Of a stretch of DNA of 64,000 nucleotides, positions 37,890 to 49,646 are shown piece by piece. This DNA is from Syncephalis plumigaleata (Eukaryota; Zoopagomycota; Zoopagomycetes; Zoopagales; Piptocephalidaceae). Positions within the stretch are counted from its first letter, which is position 1, and each line of letters opens with the position of its first letter. A model generated the notes under the pieces. That model saw only the letters and a program-made list of their open reading frames with translations, was not told the DNA's origin and did not search any database. The stretch is from positions 186,001-250,000 of the forward strand of contig JAIXMF010000019.1 of NCBI GenBank assembly GCA_025201365.1. The letters are read 5' to 3'. The position numbers were made by a program, and so were the translations under genes.

Positions 37890-38960
37890 ATTCATTCAAT
37901 GTTATTATACTCATTTCTTTACTAATCCCGCTCCTTCCTCGCATGTTATATTCATTACTCTCATTCTCTCTCTCACTCGCTCGCTCTATTCATTCCTTGC
38001 ATAATCTTGTCACTATACTCATTTCTCTCGCGTTCTATTCTTTCATCGTGCGTTCTACTCACTTCTCTCACTCAATCTTGTTCTTTATACTTACTATACT
38101 CACTCATCTCGCTCCATCTCGTCACTATACTCACTCCTCTTGCTCGATCTACTCGTTCGCGGCGTGCTTTACTCCTTCTTCTTACTCGTCCTATTCATTA
38201 CTCGTGTGTTCTACTCAATACACTCACTCCTCTTGCTCGGATCTACTCACTATACTCAATACGCTCACGCATTCGTTTTACGTTCCTCGCTTATTCTACT
38301 TGTTTCTCGCTCGATCTTGTCACTATACTCACTCCTCGCGCGTTCTCCTCCTTCCACTCACTTCCTCATCCGTTCTACTAATTACTCTTACGTTCGTCGC
38401 GCGTTCTACTCACTTCTCTTGCACTTCTATTCATTCGTTGTGTGCTATACTCATTTCATTCAATACGCTTTCTATTGCATGTTAACTAATTAACGTTCAG
38501 TATATATTCTTTTATTATACGTGCATGCATTCGTTACTATTAACTAACCACACTACTACAGCAACTATTCTTCTCGCTTGATCTCGTTTCTCTTGCACGA
38601 TCTACTCATTACACGCCTGTTCTTGTCATATTACTCACTTCTTCCGCTTGATCCCGTTCCTTTGCTCGATCTACACGTTCCCGCTCAACCTACTCGTTCG
38701 TTGCGCGCTTTACTCTCCTTTCTCTCGTGTTCTACTCGCTTCCCTTATACGATCTACTCACTATGCTCGTTTCTCGTGCGCTTCACTCATTCCTCTCGCT
38801 CGATCTTGTCCTTTTACTCACTCTTTTCGCTTAAGCTCACTCCTCTTGCACGATCTAGTTCGTTGCGCGCTTTATTTATTCCTCTTATTCACTATACTTG
38901 TTTTTTGCTTGATCTCCTCGCTCACTCGTTACCGCGTAGTTATCACCGTACCACTCTTAA
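37890..38960 (+). repeat. Degenerate pyrimidine-rich minisatellite tract
   Basis: More than 1 kb in which the plus strand is dominated by C and T, with loosely repeated units such as CTCGCTCGATCT, TCTACTCACT and CTATACTCACTCCTC. Frames through it give Ser/Leu/Tyr-rich nonsense in all three phases, so I read it as non-coding. Confidence 0.65.
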
Positions 38961-39240
38961 TTGGCTGATATGCACACTAACACACTTGTGAATACACTTG
39001 TTTATTGCTTATGCGTTACTCGTTTACTCGCTCATTCGTTCACTTGTTCATTTGTTAACCGCGTAGTTATCACCGTGACACTCGTAGGAGGTGGATATGT
39101 TCACTCACGCACTCGCTAACCCACTTGTTTGTTTATTACCTGACTAGCTGACTAGCTGACTGGTTCACTCGTCAACCGCGTAGTTATCACCGCGACACTC
39201 GTAGGAGGTGGATATGCTCACTAGTCCACTTGTGAACGCA
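38931..39240 (+). repeat. Tandem repeat of about 120 bases, three copies
   Basis: The block ACCGCGTAGTTATCACCG recurs at 38931, 39058 and 39175. Copies two and three go on with ACACTCGTAGGAGGTGGATA; copy one diverges there. Copies are separated by Ser/Leu-type pyrimidine-rich filler. Confidence 0.75.
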
Positions 39241-39315
39241 CTCGCTTCGTTTACGCGCTACTTCTTTATTCCTCTCACTATTTGATCTGCCAATCGTCAC
39301 TCCTGCTTCCCTTGA

Positions 39316-41379
39316 TTCTTTTGCTTACTCTTCCATCTCTACCCGTCTTTCTCCGTTAGCCACTCTCCATCTGCTCCTCGCTACGCTAACACTACACGTC
39401 TCTTACCTGAATACACTCCCATACCTGTACTCCTCTTCTCATTACTCGTTTGTTGTTCTCGGTCACCTTCACTATTCGTATATTCCTATTCCTATTGTTG
39501 TTGTTGCTGCTCTAGCAATAGGTCAATGCCACGTCATACGTTTACGCGTTCTATTCGTTCTCTCTATTGTCTTTACTTCTTTGCAGCTTGTGATGCTTCT
39601 CTACGGACAGCCACTACAATTACACTTTATATGCACTTTATTCCACTGTGTTTGCCTTCCACTCTATAGCACTCGTACACGATAAGGCTACACTGCTTAT
39701 TTGTATTCTAGTCTGGTGCTTGTACCTGTGCACGATACTCCTGCTACTTGTTGACCCTATCCCTTGTTTATCAAACTACGATACTGCACTCTCGTCAGAT
39801 CCGTACCAGTTACCCGTATTCTATCACTGTATGCTCCTATGGAATACTCACACTGTTTGCTTACCGGTCTGTATGCGTATTGTTATTAGTCTGTATTGAC
39901 TACTAGGAGTAGCCTTATATGCGTACATGCAGGCTAGTCGACCAGTATTGTACTGCTATAGCTTCTCCCGGTAGTATGCCACTTGCTAAAGCATATTGTT
40001 TGGTTAATATCGCTCACAGCAAACGTTGCTTCTCAATAGTTTATTGACAGCACTGCTTGTTGCCTGTACTGATAGCTCGTTCGTTTACTCGTCTACTACT
40101 CTATTCATACACTTGTATCTCTATTGTTTATTTGTAATCTACACGGTAAGTGGTGTTTACTCTATTCACTCTATTCACTAGTTGCTGCTCCTCCTCTTTC
40201 TTGTCGTTTCAACTATGTTTATTTATTTGTTTATTTGTTTGTTTGTATTCTATAAGCATATGTGCTTATTCGCTCTACTCGCTCCTACTGCTATCCATAC
40301 TACTTTTCTCTCTGCTTCTATTCTCATTCAGCCAATAAACACCATATCAACTTCATACATATCACTGTATTCTCTACACTCTATTGAACATACTTTGCTT
40401 TCAACTAGTACAACTAGCTACTACTACTACTACCACTGCTATTCCTATCATTCTTATTCAGTTGTCAGCAGTATACAATCAACTAGAATATATTACTCAT
40501 CCACTCACTGATTATGCATTAATATCGATGGATGTATATTTACCTGTAGTCATTGTAATGAATTGTATAGCAAATCATCGAACAACACAATAGATACTGA
40601 TCATCTGACGTGATCGTGCGTGCATTGACATGAATACACTACTACTACCTAATACTTGAATCATGAACTATAACTGAATGACAGCATAGCTTACAAGTAG
40701 AAACAATGGTTTAATGATCATTGCCATCATAGTTGGTGTGTATTCAATGACTTGTCTATTATCTCGAATGCTCTAATGTTAGCTAGTTGCATACCAATGC
40801 ATCATGTAGATTGAGCTATTGTTGGAACTAAATCGAATTCCATTACATTTCAATATCAATCATGCATGTTTCAATTGCAGCTGAATTCATTACACTATTA
40901 TGGATTTTATTCACGTTAGCCGCAATATAATCAGGACCTTAGTAGTCCTCAACTATTATGACCTTTACCTCCATGCTGATTTGCAATAAAGTCAGTACCC
41001 CAATGTCATCCAATGTCTATAATTAGCGGCTACACAAGGCGAACGTTCCATGGCTCGTTTATTTGATACTACGTTTGAAAGACATTCCAATACACTATTC
41101 TGTATTCATCCACATGAGATGTAACAGAATCACAGCCGTAAATGAGTACCGTAAATGTCATTCGATATCTATTATTCGAACTTACACAAGGCGAACGGTT
41201 TCATGGCTCGTTTATTTGATACTACGTTTGAAAACACTTCAATACTGCAAACATAGATTTTTCACCTATAAATGAGCGGCCATTTGCCGTGAACAAGTCA
41301 ATAGCTCACTATCCTCTTCTCATTTACACGCACAACATACCCACATCCACTTCTTTGCTCTTAAACCGCAACGAACAAT
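39316..41379 (+). repeat. Upstream module B of the kinase-like cassette
   Basis: Near-copy of 31229-33086. It differs by a few substitutions and small indels up to about 40905. It then has an extra stretch in which a roughly 150-base segment starting ACACAAGGCGAACG occurs twice (41033 and 41184); module A has only a single related segment. Confidence 0.75.
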
Positions 41380-42700
41380 ATGCGAGTAACTTCACATTCT
41401 GCATTGGCTATTAGCGCTTGTGCTCTAGCACTGCTATCCCAAATATCCAGCGTTCACTCATATAATGGTGTTTCCACTAAAGATGGTAAGCTATGCATAT
41501 GTGATCTACCCGATGACTGCTAACTTGTTTATAGGTAAATACCCTATAACCAGCTCTGGCCAGCGCTACATTGTGAAACACCAGCAAAAGCTTGGACTAT
41601 CGGATTTAGTCTGGATCGGTGGAGATTATAAAGAGCTTAGTCTAGCTCGAGTAACCTGGAACAACCAAGTTACCTTTATGAAATGCGATCAAGCCGGTTA
41701 CAAATTAGATTTAGCTAATTTAAACATACCTGAAGTTAGTGCATTCAAAGTAAGTGTATTGGTTTATTATTCGAATAGCCTTACTCATCGTATGCAATAA
41801 AAATAGGCATTGCTGGAAGCACAGAGGTTGACAGGTGTTTATACAACAGGCCGACAAAATGTCATGAATCCATTGCATCACCTTTACTTTGATGATGTCT
41901 ATGGTATGACACAACTCTGTCATCTTTACAGCTATATCAATGGTGTGCTTCTAGATGATTACTTCAAAGGAAAAACCTTTTCTCAAGCATTTATTATTGC
42001 TTCTGAAATATTACCCCAAGTTATTAAAGGTAGGCATGTTATGATTATTCATATAGTATGCTTACTAATTGCTTTGTAGGTTCGATTTATCTTTACAATG
42101 CTGGCATTTTCCATGAGGATGTATTTCCTAAAAGTAAGTAAGCATTACGATAATAAAATACGCTAACAATGGAATATAGATATTATGATACAGGAAGATC
42201 CAATTCATAAACTAATTAGTGCAAAGATCATTGATCTTGATTCAACAGCCATAATTAAAGGAAAACAAGACTGGCAACCTATAAATCCGTCTGATGAAGA
42301 ATGCTTATCATCCAATCCAACTCAGAAATACGCGAGTTGTGACAAGCTTAAGAAGATGATACAGGACTTTTTGCAAGTGTTTGTTTCCTTGGAAGAAGGA
42401 GAGAATCCTTTTAATTCTAACTATAGAATAACCGTAAAAGAGATGCAAGACTATTTAGGAGTGTTTAAGCAGCGTGAATTTTTGTCAAAGAAATTTGGGC
42501 ATAATCAATTTTTGCTTACAAGTATTACGGAAGCAAGAAATTCTATTGGGTCAGAACTAGGTGCTGTAAATACAGCCATTTCTGCAATGCTTCGCCTTAA
42601 ACGAGCGTTGTACACATTAAATAATGACCGGTTTACTTGTTCCTCTCCTATGCGTGCATTAAAAGGACTACCACCACGTACTTCCTGGTTCAAATGGTAA
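41380..42700 (+). CDS. Secreted protein-kinase-like protein, copy B
   Basis: Five exons (41380-41485, 41535-41749, 41807-42029, 42080-42133, 42180-42700) give 372 residues; junctions and phases equal those of copy A, and exon 4 is again 54 nt. Signal peptide: MRVTSHSALAISACALALLS then QISSVHS. Kinase-like residues: VWIGGDYKELSLARVTW, Lys in FMKCD, Glu candidate in PEVSAF, catalytic loop HEDVFPKN, metal Asp in KIIDLDS. The tail SPMRALKGLPPRT is shared. In one exon-2 stretch I count 27 identical residues of 52 against copy A, and copy B has about 20 extra residues in the C-terminal part. Both copies are intact, which argues for selection. The substrate and any named family are unknown. Confidence 0.8.
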
Positions 42701-43163
42701 CACTATTAGTATACGGTAGGTACCAAGCAATAGCTGATTCATTATACCAAGATGCTAATATGTCATTGAATCGATTAGCAATCATATAGACAATGAGAAT
42801 GTGATGGCACTCGCACAGCATGACCATACAACTACTGGTATTGCTGTATGTGTTGTGCGAAAAGTGTTTATTGATTAATGTGATGGTATTGTTGTATGAT
42901 TTAATGATTCCATTACAAAATTTTACACATTTATTAATAAAGGGTCTATTGATTAATATCGCTAACAATTGTGCAAATTTATTGATTGATAAAAATTATA
43001 GTTATGATTAACAATGTTAATCGGTTGGAAAAGTCCGGTAAATAGCCTTGCATTTCTCTTTACTAATCTTTTACCAAAATGAATAAATGTAAGCGCCTGG
43101 CAAGAAGTGATGCTTTATATAAGATTTTACGCGTTAAGAATAACAACCTATCCGTGTATCTAT
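42701..43163. other. Downstream module B and intergenic spacer
   Basis: 42701-42850 is the near-copy of the flank at 34348-34510. The rest, to 43163, is AT-rich with no recognised feature and holds the 3' end of the next minus-strand gene. Confidence 0.6.
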
Positions 43164-44365
43164 CTAATGAGCGTTGCTGTTTGTAGCTTCCAAGATAGCT
43201 TGAACGGCCGACGATATGTCGACATGTTGCGCTAGTACACGGCGGCAAAGTGCCTCGTCGTAGAATCCCATTTCCTTTAGTTCCTCCACCTGCCGAGCAA
43301 TACGTGCGGCCTCCTCTTCCGACGATGGCTCGTTCGTCCAAAGTGAATTTGGAGAGATATGAGGTGGTGGTACGGGTGCAGCTTCTACCGGGTAGTTAGA
43401 TGGCACATAAGATGTACTTGCCGACGATGTAGCATGGTTAGCGTTGTTGGACCCCCATCCGGTATGGGCTGCGGCTGTATTGTAAATATGCGTAAACTCT
43501 GTTTGTAGACAGCTTACTACGTGAGTAAAGCTTTGCTCTACGGTGGATACCGTCTATGATAGGTGTGGATTAGTAAATGATGCGAGTGAAGAGCAATGCA
43601 AATCAAGAGTATACTTACTCGATTCAATACTTGACGGGCGTTTTCATTGAGTTCTGGATTGGATTGGAGCGTATGTACAAATTGACGAGCAAGACTGGCG
43701 ATTTGCGATCCTAATGGAGGCAGATCAGCATTAGACGATGCTGCTCTTCCCGTTGGCGTAGTTGTTGTTCTTGGCGGTGGTGGAGGTGGAGGCATTTCTT
43801 GCGTAGTGGCTGCTGCCTCGTCACCATGTCTGTTGTTTACGACTGGTGGCACGGACGATACAGTTGGCATCATTACAGGGTGTCCATGAAGGCTTGTCTC
43901 ATTTGCATTGTTAATCAATGACTCGGCAGCATGTTCAGCGTTGTTGATAGGAGTAGTTGCAGTTTCTTCTTCTTGTTGTTGTTGTCCTCCTTCACCAGGA
44001 ACAATTGTCCTAATGGTGGTCACTGATCCCGTTTGACTCTTCGTACCATCATCATTCTCACCACCCTCCATAAGCCAAGAATCATATGGCAAAGAGACAT
44101 ATCCCGTTACCGTCTCTAGACGAATAGTGACGGGAGCTACTGCGGCCTTAGTATAATTGATGATTTCTGTTAGTTCTTCATTAGAACCAATAAAGATGCA
44201 GTCGCCATCGTTATCGGCATAAAGGACACCGCGTATTCCCCCTCGCACCTCAAAAAGATTTTCAATCTTCGTTTTTAAGTCAGGCCATGCTAACTCGTCT
44301 ACTGGCATGCTAAAGCGACGAATAACTGCATTCGTATGGCGAACTTTGAATGTAATCTCGTGCAT
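43164..44365 (-). CDS. PB1-UBA domain protein (autophagy-receptor-like)
   Basis: Two exons (43619-44365 and 43164-43553) give 378 residues. Residues 1-80 form a PB1 domain with the basic strand ITFKVRHTNAVIRRF and the acidic OPCA motif ADNDGDCIFIGSNEEL, so it could both give and accept in PB1 chains. A long Gln/Pro/Thr-rich linker includes a run of seven Pro. The C-terminus (about 335-375) is a UBA domain, which binds ubiquitin: EEAARIARQVEELKEMGFYD, then AQHVDISSAVQAILEA. PB1 plus C-terminal UBA is the frame of p62/NBR1 cargo receptors, but the ZZ finger and NBR1 FW domain are missing. A role in ubiquitin-linked sorting or autophagy is inference. Start taken at MHEITFKV; the sequence upstream has no in-frame ATG. 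Confidence 0.75.
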
Positions 44366-44682
44366 ATTGAATAGCAACACTTGTTACAATAGAGCGTTGA
44401 AGGTATAAACAGCAATCAAAGGGAAATAATCGATAAATGAAGAAATGAATCAGGCAGAACAATATGTGACGGGGGGATGGATTGTATACGTAAAATTCTG
44501 TGTTCTATTTATTAAATAGCGGTCCCATTCACTGAGTGGATTGGTTATTACGGTAACTCACACGCGCATCAAGGAGTGAACGAGCGATTAGTCACAATGC
44601 TTGGCCCTATTTCTTGGCATAAAGTAAGAGGAGATGACGATTGATTTCGGTCATTTGTACCAATAATCGCTAATTGGATGAT
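44366..44682. other. Intergenic
   Basis: Short spacer between the PB1-UBA gene and the 3' end of DRS1 (same strand). Nothing recognised. Confidence 0.4.
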
Positions 44683-47600
44683 TTATTTTCTATTTTTCTT
44701 GGCTTGTCGTGCTCGTGCCTTCTCGCTTTTAGGTCCAGCTAGCTTATTAGACATGTCGGCGAGTCGATCTCCACCGCCGTACATTTGAGTCATCTTCTTG
44801 CGTTGACCAGATCGTTTACTTGCTTTAATCGCACCATGATTAGATCGGGCTGCTTTGGCGTCTTCCTCTGCTGCTTCTAAACGTCTACGCTTCTTTCTCG
44901 TTAATTTGGCAGCAGGTGTCTAAACAACAGCAACAATAACAATTAGATTTATATCCTATATCATCTAGCATATATACATACCTTTTCCTTATCGTTTTGA
45001 CTGGCCTTGACTTGTTCGGTATGTTTAGCCGTCAATCTCTCTAGTAAATTAGTTGGTTAGTATAATAGTTGATCATAAATAATGTGTGATGCCACCTTTT
45101 AATTTCTTCTTTTCCGTTTCCGTTTGGAACCATGTACGTGCCGGTCGACTGTAGATTTCATCTTGATGTTCCAGCAGGTTCTGTGCTCGTGTCATGTCCA
45201 TTTCCGCTTGTTTTAACTAAAGCAATTCAGTAGATTAATATCAATGGGATAGCATAATACTAATAGTACCCTCATCATCATCATCACTACCATTACTTAC
45301 CAATCGATCCTCTTTCTCCTCCTCTAATATTTCCTCAACCTGACTCTTTAGTCCATCGACTCGTCCTTTAAATTGTTCAATAATCTCGGGGGGAATAATA
45401 CGATGTTTAATGGTGGTAGCGGGTGCATTCTTGATAGCATCACGTAGTACTTTACGATCATCTTCACCTGCTAATGTCACCGCTCTAATCATTATTGTCG
45501 GTATTACAATGGCAGTATTTAGATTGGATTAGATGATCATGCTCTTCCATTTAATCATTGTCTACTTACCGTCCACTCTGACCTGCACGCGCCGTACGAC
45601 CAATACGATGTAGATATTGCGCATAGTTGACTGGCATATTATAATTAATGACCTAGTTATGTTGTTGTTGGTGTTATTATCTTGTGTTAATCCTATGACA
45701 ATGCTAGTGGAATGTCTTCATCCACTTACTGATTCTATTCCCTTAATATCAATACCACGAGCTGCCAAATCAGTGGCAAGCAAGAAATCGACTTCACCAT
45801 CGCGGAATCGTTCCAATGCAGCCAATCGCTATCATCATCATCATAGACGTTGTTAGTAATCGAGAGAAAGTATGCTCTACTTTTATCCTATTTGTATTTA
45901 CCTGTTCTTGCGATAGATTACCGTGTAGTTCAGCTGCCTTCAATCCTAGCAAGCCAAAGACAATCTTCATTTGATGAGCTGATGCTTTACTACGGAAGAA
46001 AACGATGCAGCGTCGTTGAAAGTGACGCATGCACAATGATGCCAGTATCGCAGCACGATCCTCTTCTCGATGTTTGCGCACTCGAATGAACTCCTGGATA
46101 AGCGTGTTTACCGTAGCTTTTGTGTTATCAATCAACAGACGTACTGGTCGATTGAGAGATAAGCGAACCAGTTCATCAACCTAATATCATTATTAGAATG
46201 CAAATGATATTCATGTATAGCTTATGAATCCACTTACATTATCGGTCATTGTCGCTGAGAAGAGCATAGTCTGTCGTGATCGTGGACAACTCTTGATAAT
46301 CTCCGTAAGTTCCTCTTTGAATCCATCATCCAACATACTACATTATAAATATATAGTGTATAACGTGTAAATAAGTGGTTAAAGAAGACAAGCAACCATC
46401 ACTTACCGATCAGCTTCATCCATTACGAGAATCTCCACGCTATCCAAGTTAAAGCTTTGCGAATTACGAACGTGATCGATAAGACGACCTGGCGTGGCAA
46501 TAACAACATCCGGCTTTTGACGAAGTTCCGCTTCTTGTACTTTTAACGATAGACCACCTAATCAAAAAAACATAGTTAACATGATGACAACGCGTTAATA
46601 TTCATACACATAGAGGTGGTGTAGCATTCTATACGATGATGCCATTACTAACCAACACATAGACAGAATTGAACATCGGTAAACGAGGCCAACTTAGTCG
46701 CTACACTATGACATTGAATGGCCAGTTCACGGGTAGGACATAGGATAAGCACACGCGTGGCAGCATGTGTACGCGGTCGATAAACGAGACGTTCAAGGAT
46801 AGGCACGATAAACGCTGCCGTCTTGCCTGAACCGGTGACTGCACCACCGCAAATATCCTTGCCTAGTAGGGCGATGGGAATGGCACGCGCCTGAATAAGT
46901 GTAGGTTTACTGAAGCCTACTTGCGTAAGTGCTTTAAGCACTGGTCGAGATAGATTCATAGTGGCAAATGTCTCGGCAACTGTATCAGGTGTATCATCTT
47001 CAGGTGCAAAGTATTCGCGTTTTCTCTAATTCAATACATGTAGTTAATAGACAGTACATTGTAATATAATTATTAGTAGTAGCACTAGTACCTTTTCTTC
47101 GGCAGCATCCACTGTATCTTCATCACTATCATCCATTTCATGGGCTAGTTCACCATGTCCACGTACACGATCCTTTAAATGACTAAGATCATCGTCGTCA
47201 TCATCGCTATTCTCACTTTCATCATTATCTTCATCTTCATTATCATCATCATCATCTTCATCAGATACCGTCTTCATCGTGGTAGATTCCTCTGGTTCTT
47301 CAGTATCATCATTCATCATTTCAATGTCATCTTCTAATATTTGGATTAGACAATGCAAACTAGAGTAATCAAATCAATGGTAAATACCTTCTTCAGCATT
47401 GGCCTTGCGTTTCTTTGCGATAATCTCATCAATTGTCGTGTATTGAATCTATATCATCATCGAGTATGAATGAGTTGCACTTCATTAAACTACGACTAAC
47501 ACTAATTACCTTGTTCTGCGCTTTAAGAGCTGCCCTAGCCGCTTTAAAATCCCAAATATTTCTACTCTGCGCCATTTCTCCTGCATCATCAAAGGTGAAT

Positions 47601-47872
47601 TCAGGATTAAGCACGCCACTACCATCGTCTTCTTCATTGTCGTTGCCCGCCTTCTTTTTCCCTTTCTTATCCTTTGACTTGCGTACAGAATTGGACTATC
47701 ATATCCATAGATGATAGGCATAACTACGTTAACAACATGATATTCCAATATCAACTATGACTATTATATATATTACCTTTGGTGGCTGCAATTCAGAGTC
47801 GGAGATAGCGTCGTCCTGGTCTAGCTCGGATACGAATGAATCGTCAATGGTCATTACAAGATTGGACGGCAT
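44683..47872 (-). CDS. DRS1: DEAD-box RNA helicase Drs1/DDX27
   Basis: Nucleolar ATP-dependent RNA helicase needed for 60S subunit assembly (27S pre-rRNA maturation). Multi-exon, start [20 protein letters not shown]. The N-terminal third is acidic (runs of Asp/Glu, coded at 47130-47330). The core shows the Q-motif region [20 protein letters not shown], Walker A AVTGSGKT (about 46820-46845), PTREL, TPGR, the DEAD motif [11 protein letters not shown] (about 46415-46445), SAT in [10 protein letters not shown], and motifs V-VI in [13 protein letters not shown] and [13 protein letters not shown]. The C-terminus is basic ([17 protein letters not shown] ... [11 protein letters not shown]), as in Drs1. 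The motif set and tail separate it from other DEAD-box proteins. It is divergent from DRE2 across about 450 bases. Confidence 0.93.
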
Positions 47873-48317
47873 CTTGAATAATAGTTGTGCTGTGATAACT
47901 ACTAACTACTAGCGTATATAGGTGACAGCAATAGCAGTAATAGTATAGAATGATACTTTACGTATACAAGTATAGATGGATAAGAAAACAGCAACAGTAT
48001 TATTTTCTTTTTCTTTTTTTCTTTGAATATTTTATTAAACTGGTTTGAAATGGAACCATGATAATCATGGTCGTAAGTAATGAGATGGGAAAGAAGGAGA
48101 CGGTGAATTTTTTTGTGAATCATCATGCTAGCGTTTCTTACTCAGCGTATAATAGAATAACAACGCCATTTTTTCTATAACTTGCTCCTCACTCCTCTTT
48201 CCGTCGTTGATTATTCAGCTTCCTTCCTTTATCCATATACAAATAACTGCATTACTCTTGTTTGTTTGTTTCCTTCTCTATTCTGTTCTATTGCGTTTAT
48301 CTTCAGTTTATACGATA
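47873..48317. promoter_or_regulatory. Divergent intergenic region (DRS1 / DRE2)
   Basis: About 445 bases between two divergent starts; it must hold both promoters. It includes an A-rich/T-rich patch near 48000-48030. No specific sites named. Confidence 0.5.
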
Positions 48318-49506
48318 ATGGTATCTTCGATTACAGACAACGTGCAACCAGGCACTAGTGTGCTACTTGTTGGCAATACTTTTGTCGACGTAACTGATCT
48401 AGAGCAGACACACGCTCAACTAACCAATCGACTAACGGAAACGGGCAAGTTGAACTTTGAACAAGCCGATCGTTTAGCTGAAGGTGATTACACGCAACTA
48501 CACCTAGCATATAATAGCAAGTAATTATTATGATCCATAACTAATCTCGTTATTATAGTTGAATTGCCAGCTTCCTCCGTTGATGTAGTCCTTTCGGGTT
48601 TACTGGATCCACCAGTGGTAGAACATTCACGTAGTACACTCGCTAAACTACTAGCATCATTACGCCCCGATGGCATCTTACGTATACGCGAGGTGGTTCG
48701 TAATAATAGCGAGACTACTGCTCGAGTCAAGAGTACACCAGAGGATGTTGCATCCGCACTACGCTTAACCGGCTATACTGATGTTACGATAGTGTCGGTC
48801 ACACCACTATCCGTGGAATTAGCGAAAGACTTAACGACACGTTGCTGGTCTGGTGAACACGTATCACCAGAACAATTTGCCGTGGTGGAGATCACCGCTA
48901 AACGTCCATCCTACGCTGTGGGTGCGCAATCAACCCTGTCATTTGCACGTAAGGCCACGAGTACCACCGAGGAACATGCAAAGAAGGTGTCAGTATGGAA
49001 GAAACTAGCCAATAAAGAAGAGGAGGAAGAAGATGACAATGATATTGAAGATGAAGACGCACTACTAGACGAGGATGATCGATCGAAACCATCAGCAGCA
49101 TCACTAGAACGTAAGTACAAGCTGCTTTATTGAATTAGATAATGTAGATGTCTAACGGGAATGATTAGGTCCCGAGAGATGTGGTCCAAAAAAGAAAGCA
49201 TGCAAGAATTGTACCTGCGGTCTAGCTGAAATCGAAGCAGAAGAAGAGACGACGAATGGTGGCAGTAATGCATCAAAGGAAGCACAACCATTAACATCAT
49301 CATGTGGTAATGTAAGTAATTGATGTAGCAAGCATCTCTATTCTATGTATATCATGTAGAGATAACTAATCATAACATTGTTACATTTGTAGTGTTATTT
49401 GGGCGATGCTTTCCGTTGTAGTAGTTGTCCTTATCTTGGTATGCCTTCATTTAAACCAGGTCAGAAGGTACAACTAGTTGGTAATATGATGGAGGATGAC
49501 ATTTAA
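48318..49506 (+). CDS. DRE2: Anamorsin/Dre2, cytosolic Fe-S cluster assembly factor
   Basis: With the diflavin reductase Tah18, Dre2 passes electrons to the cytosolic Fe-S assembly machinery. Four exons (48318-48516, 48559-49110, 49169-49311, 49393-49506) give 335 residues. The N-terminal methyltransferase-like domain is [20 protein letters not shown] onward. The linker is acidic. The C-terminal CIAPIN1 domain carries two Cys clusters: [20 protein letters not shown], which is the 2Fe-2S site, and the twin CxxC site [20 protein letters not shown], ending PSFKPGQKV. The first intron has a GC-AG boundary (A|GCAAGT); using it restores YNIELPASSV, while reading through meets a stop at once. The start MVSSITD was preferred to an upstream in-frame hydrophobic extension that does not fit the family. 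Confidence 0.96.
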
Positions 49507-49646
49507 GTAAATGTACGTGTATTCCAATGAATACAGTGCCTCTTCTGTTGTTGTGTGTGCCATTACTTACTACTTTCATTCTAAATAAACATGGTTATAG
49601 TAAATATATGTGATATATGTGATAATAGAATCAATCAATAGGTTTA

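Noticed and set aside
37886-38991. Open frames of 100-200 codons, Ser/Leu/Thr-rich
   Set aside because: All three frames of the same strand stay open over a CT-rich repeat tract, so openness reflects composition, not coding.
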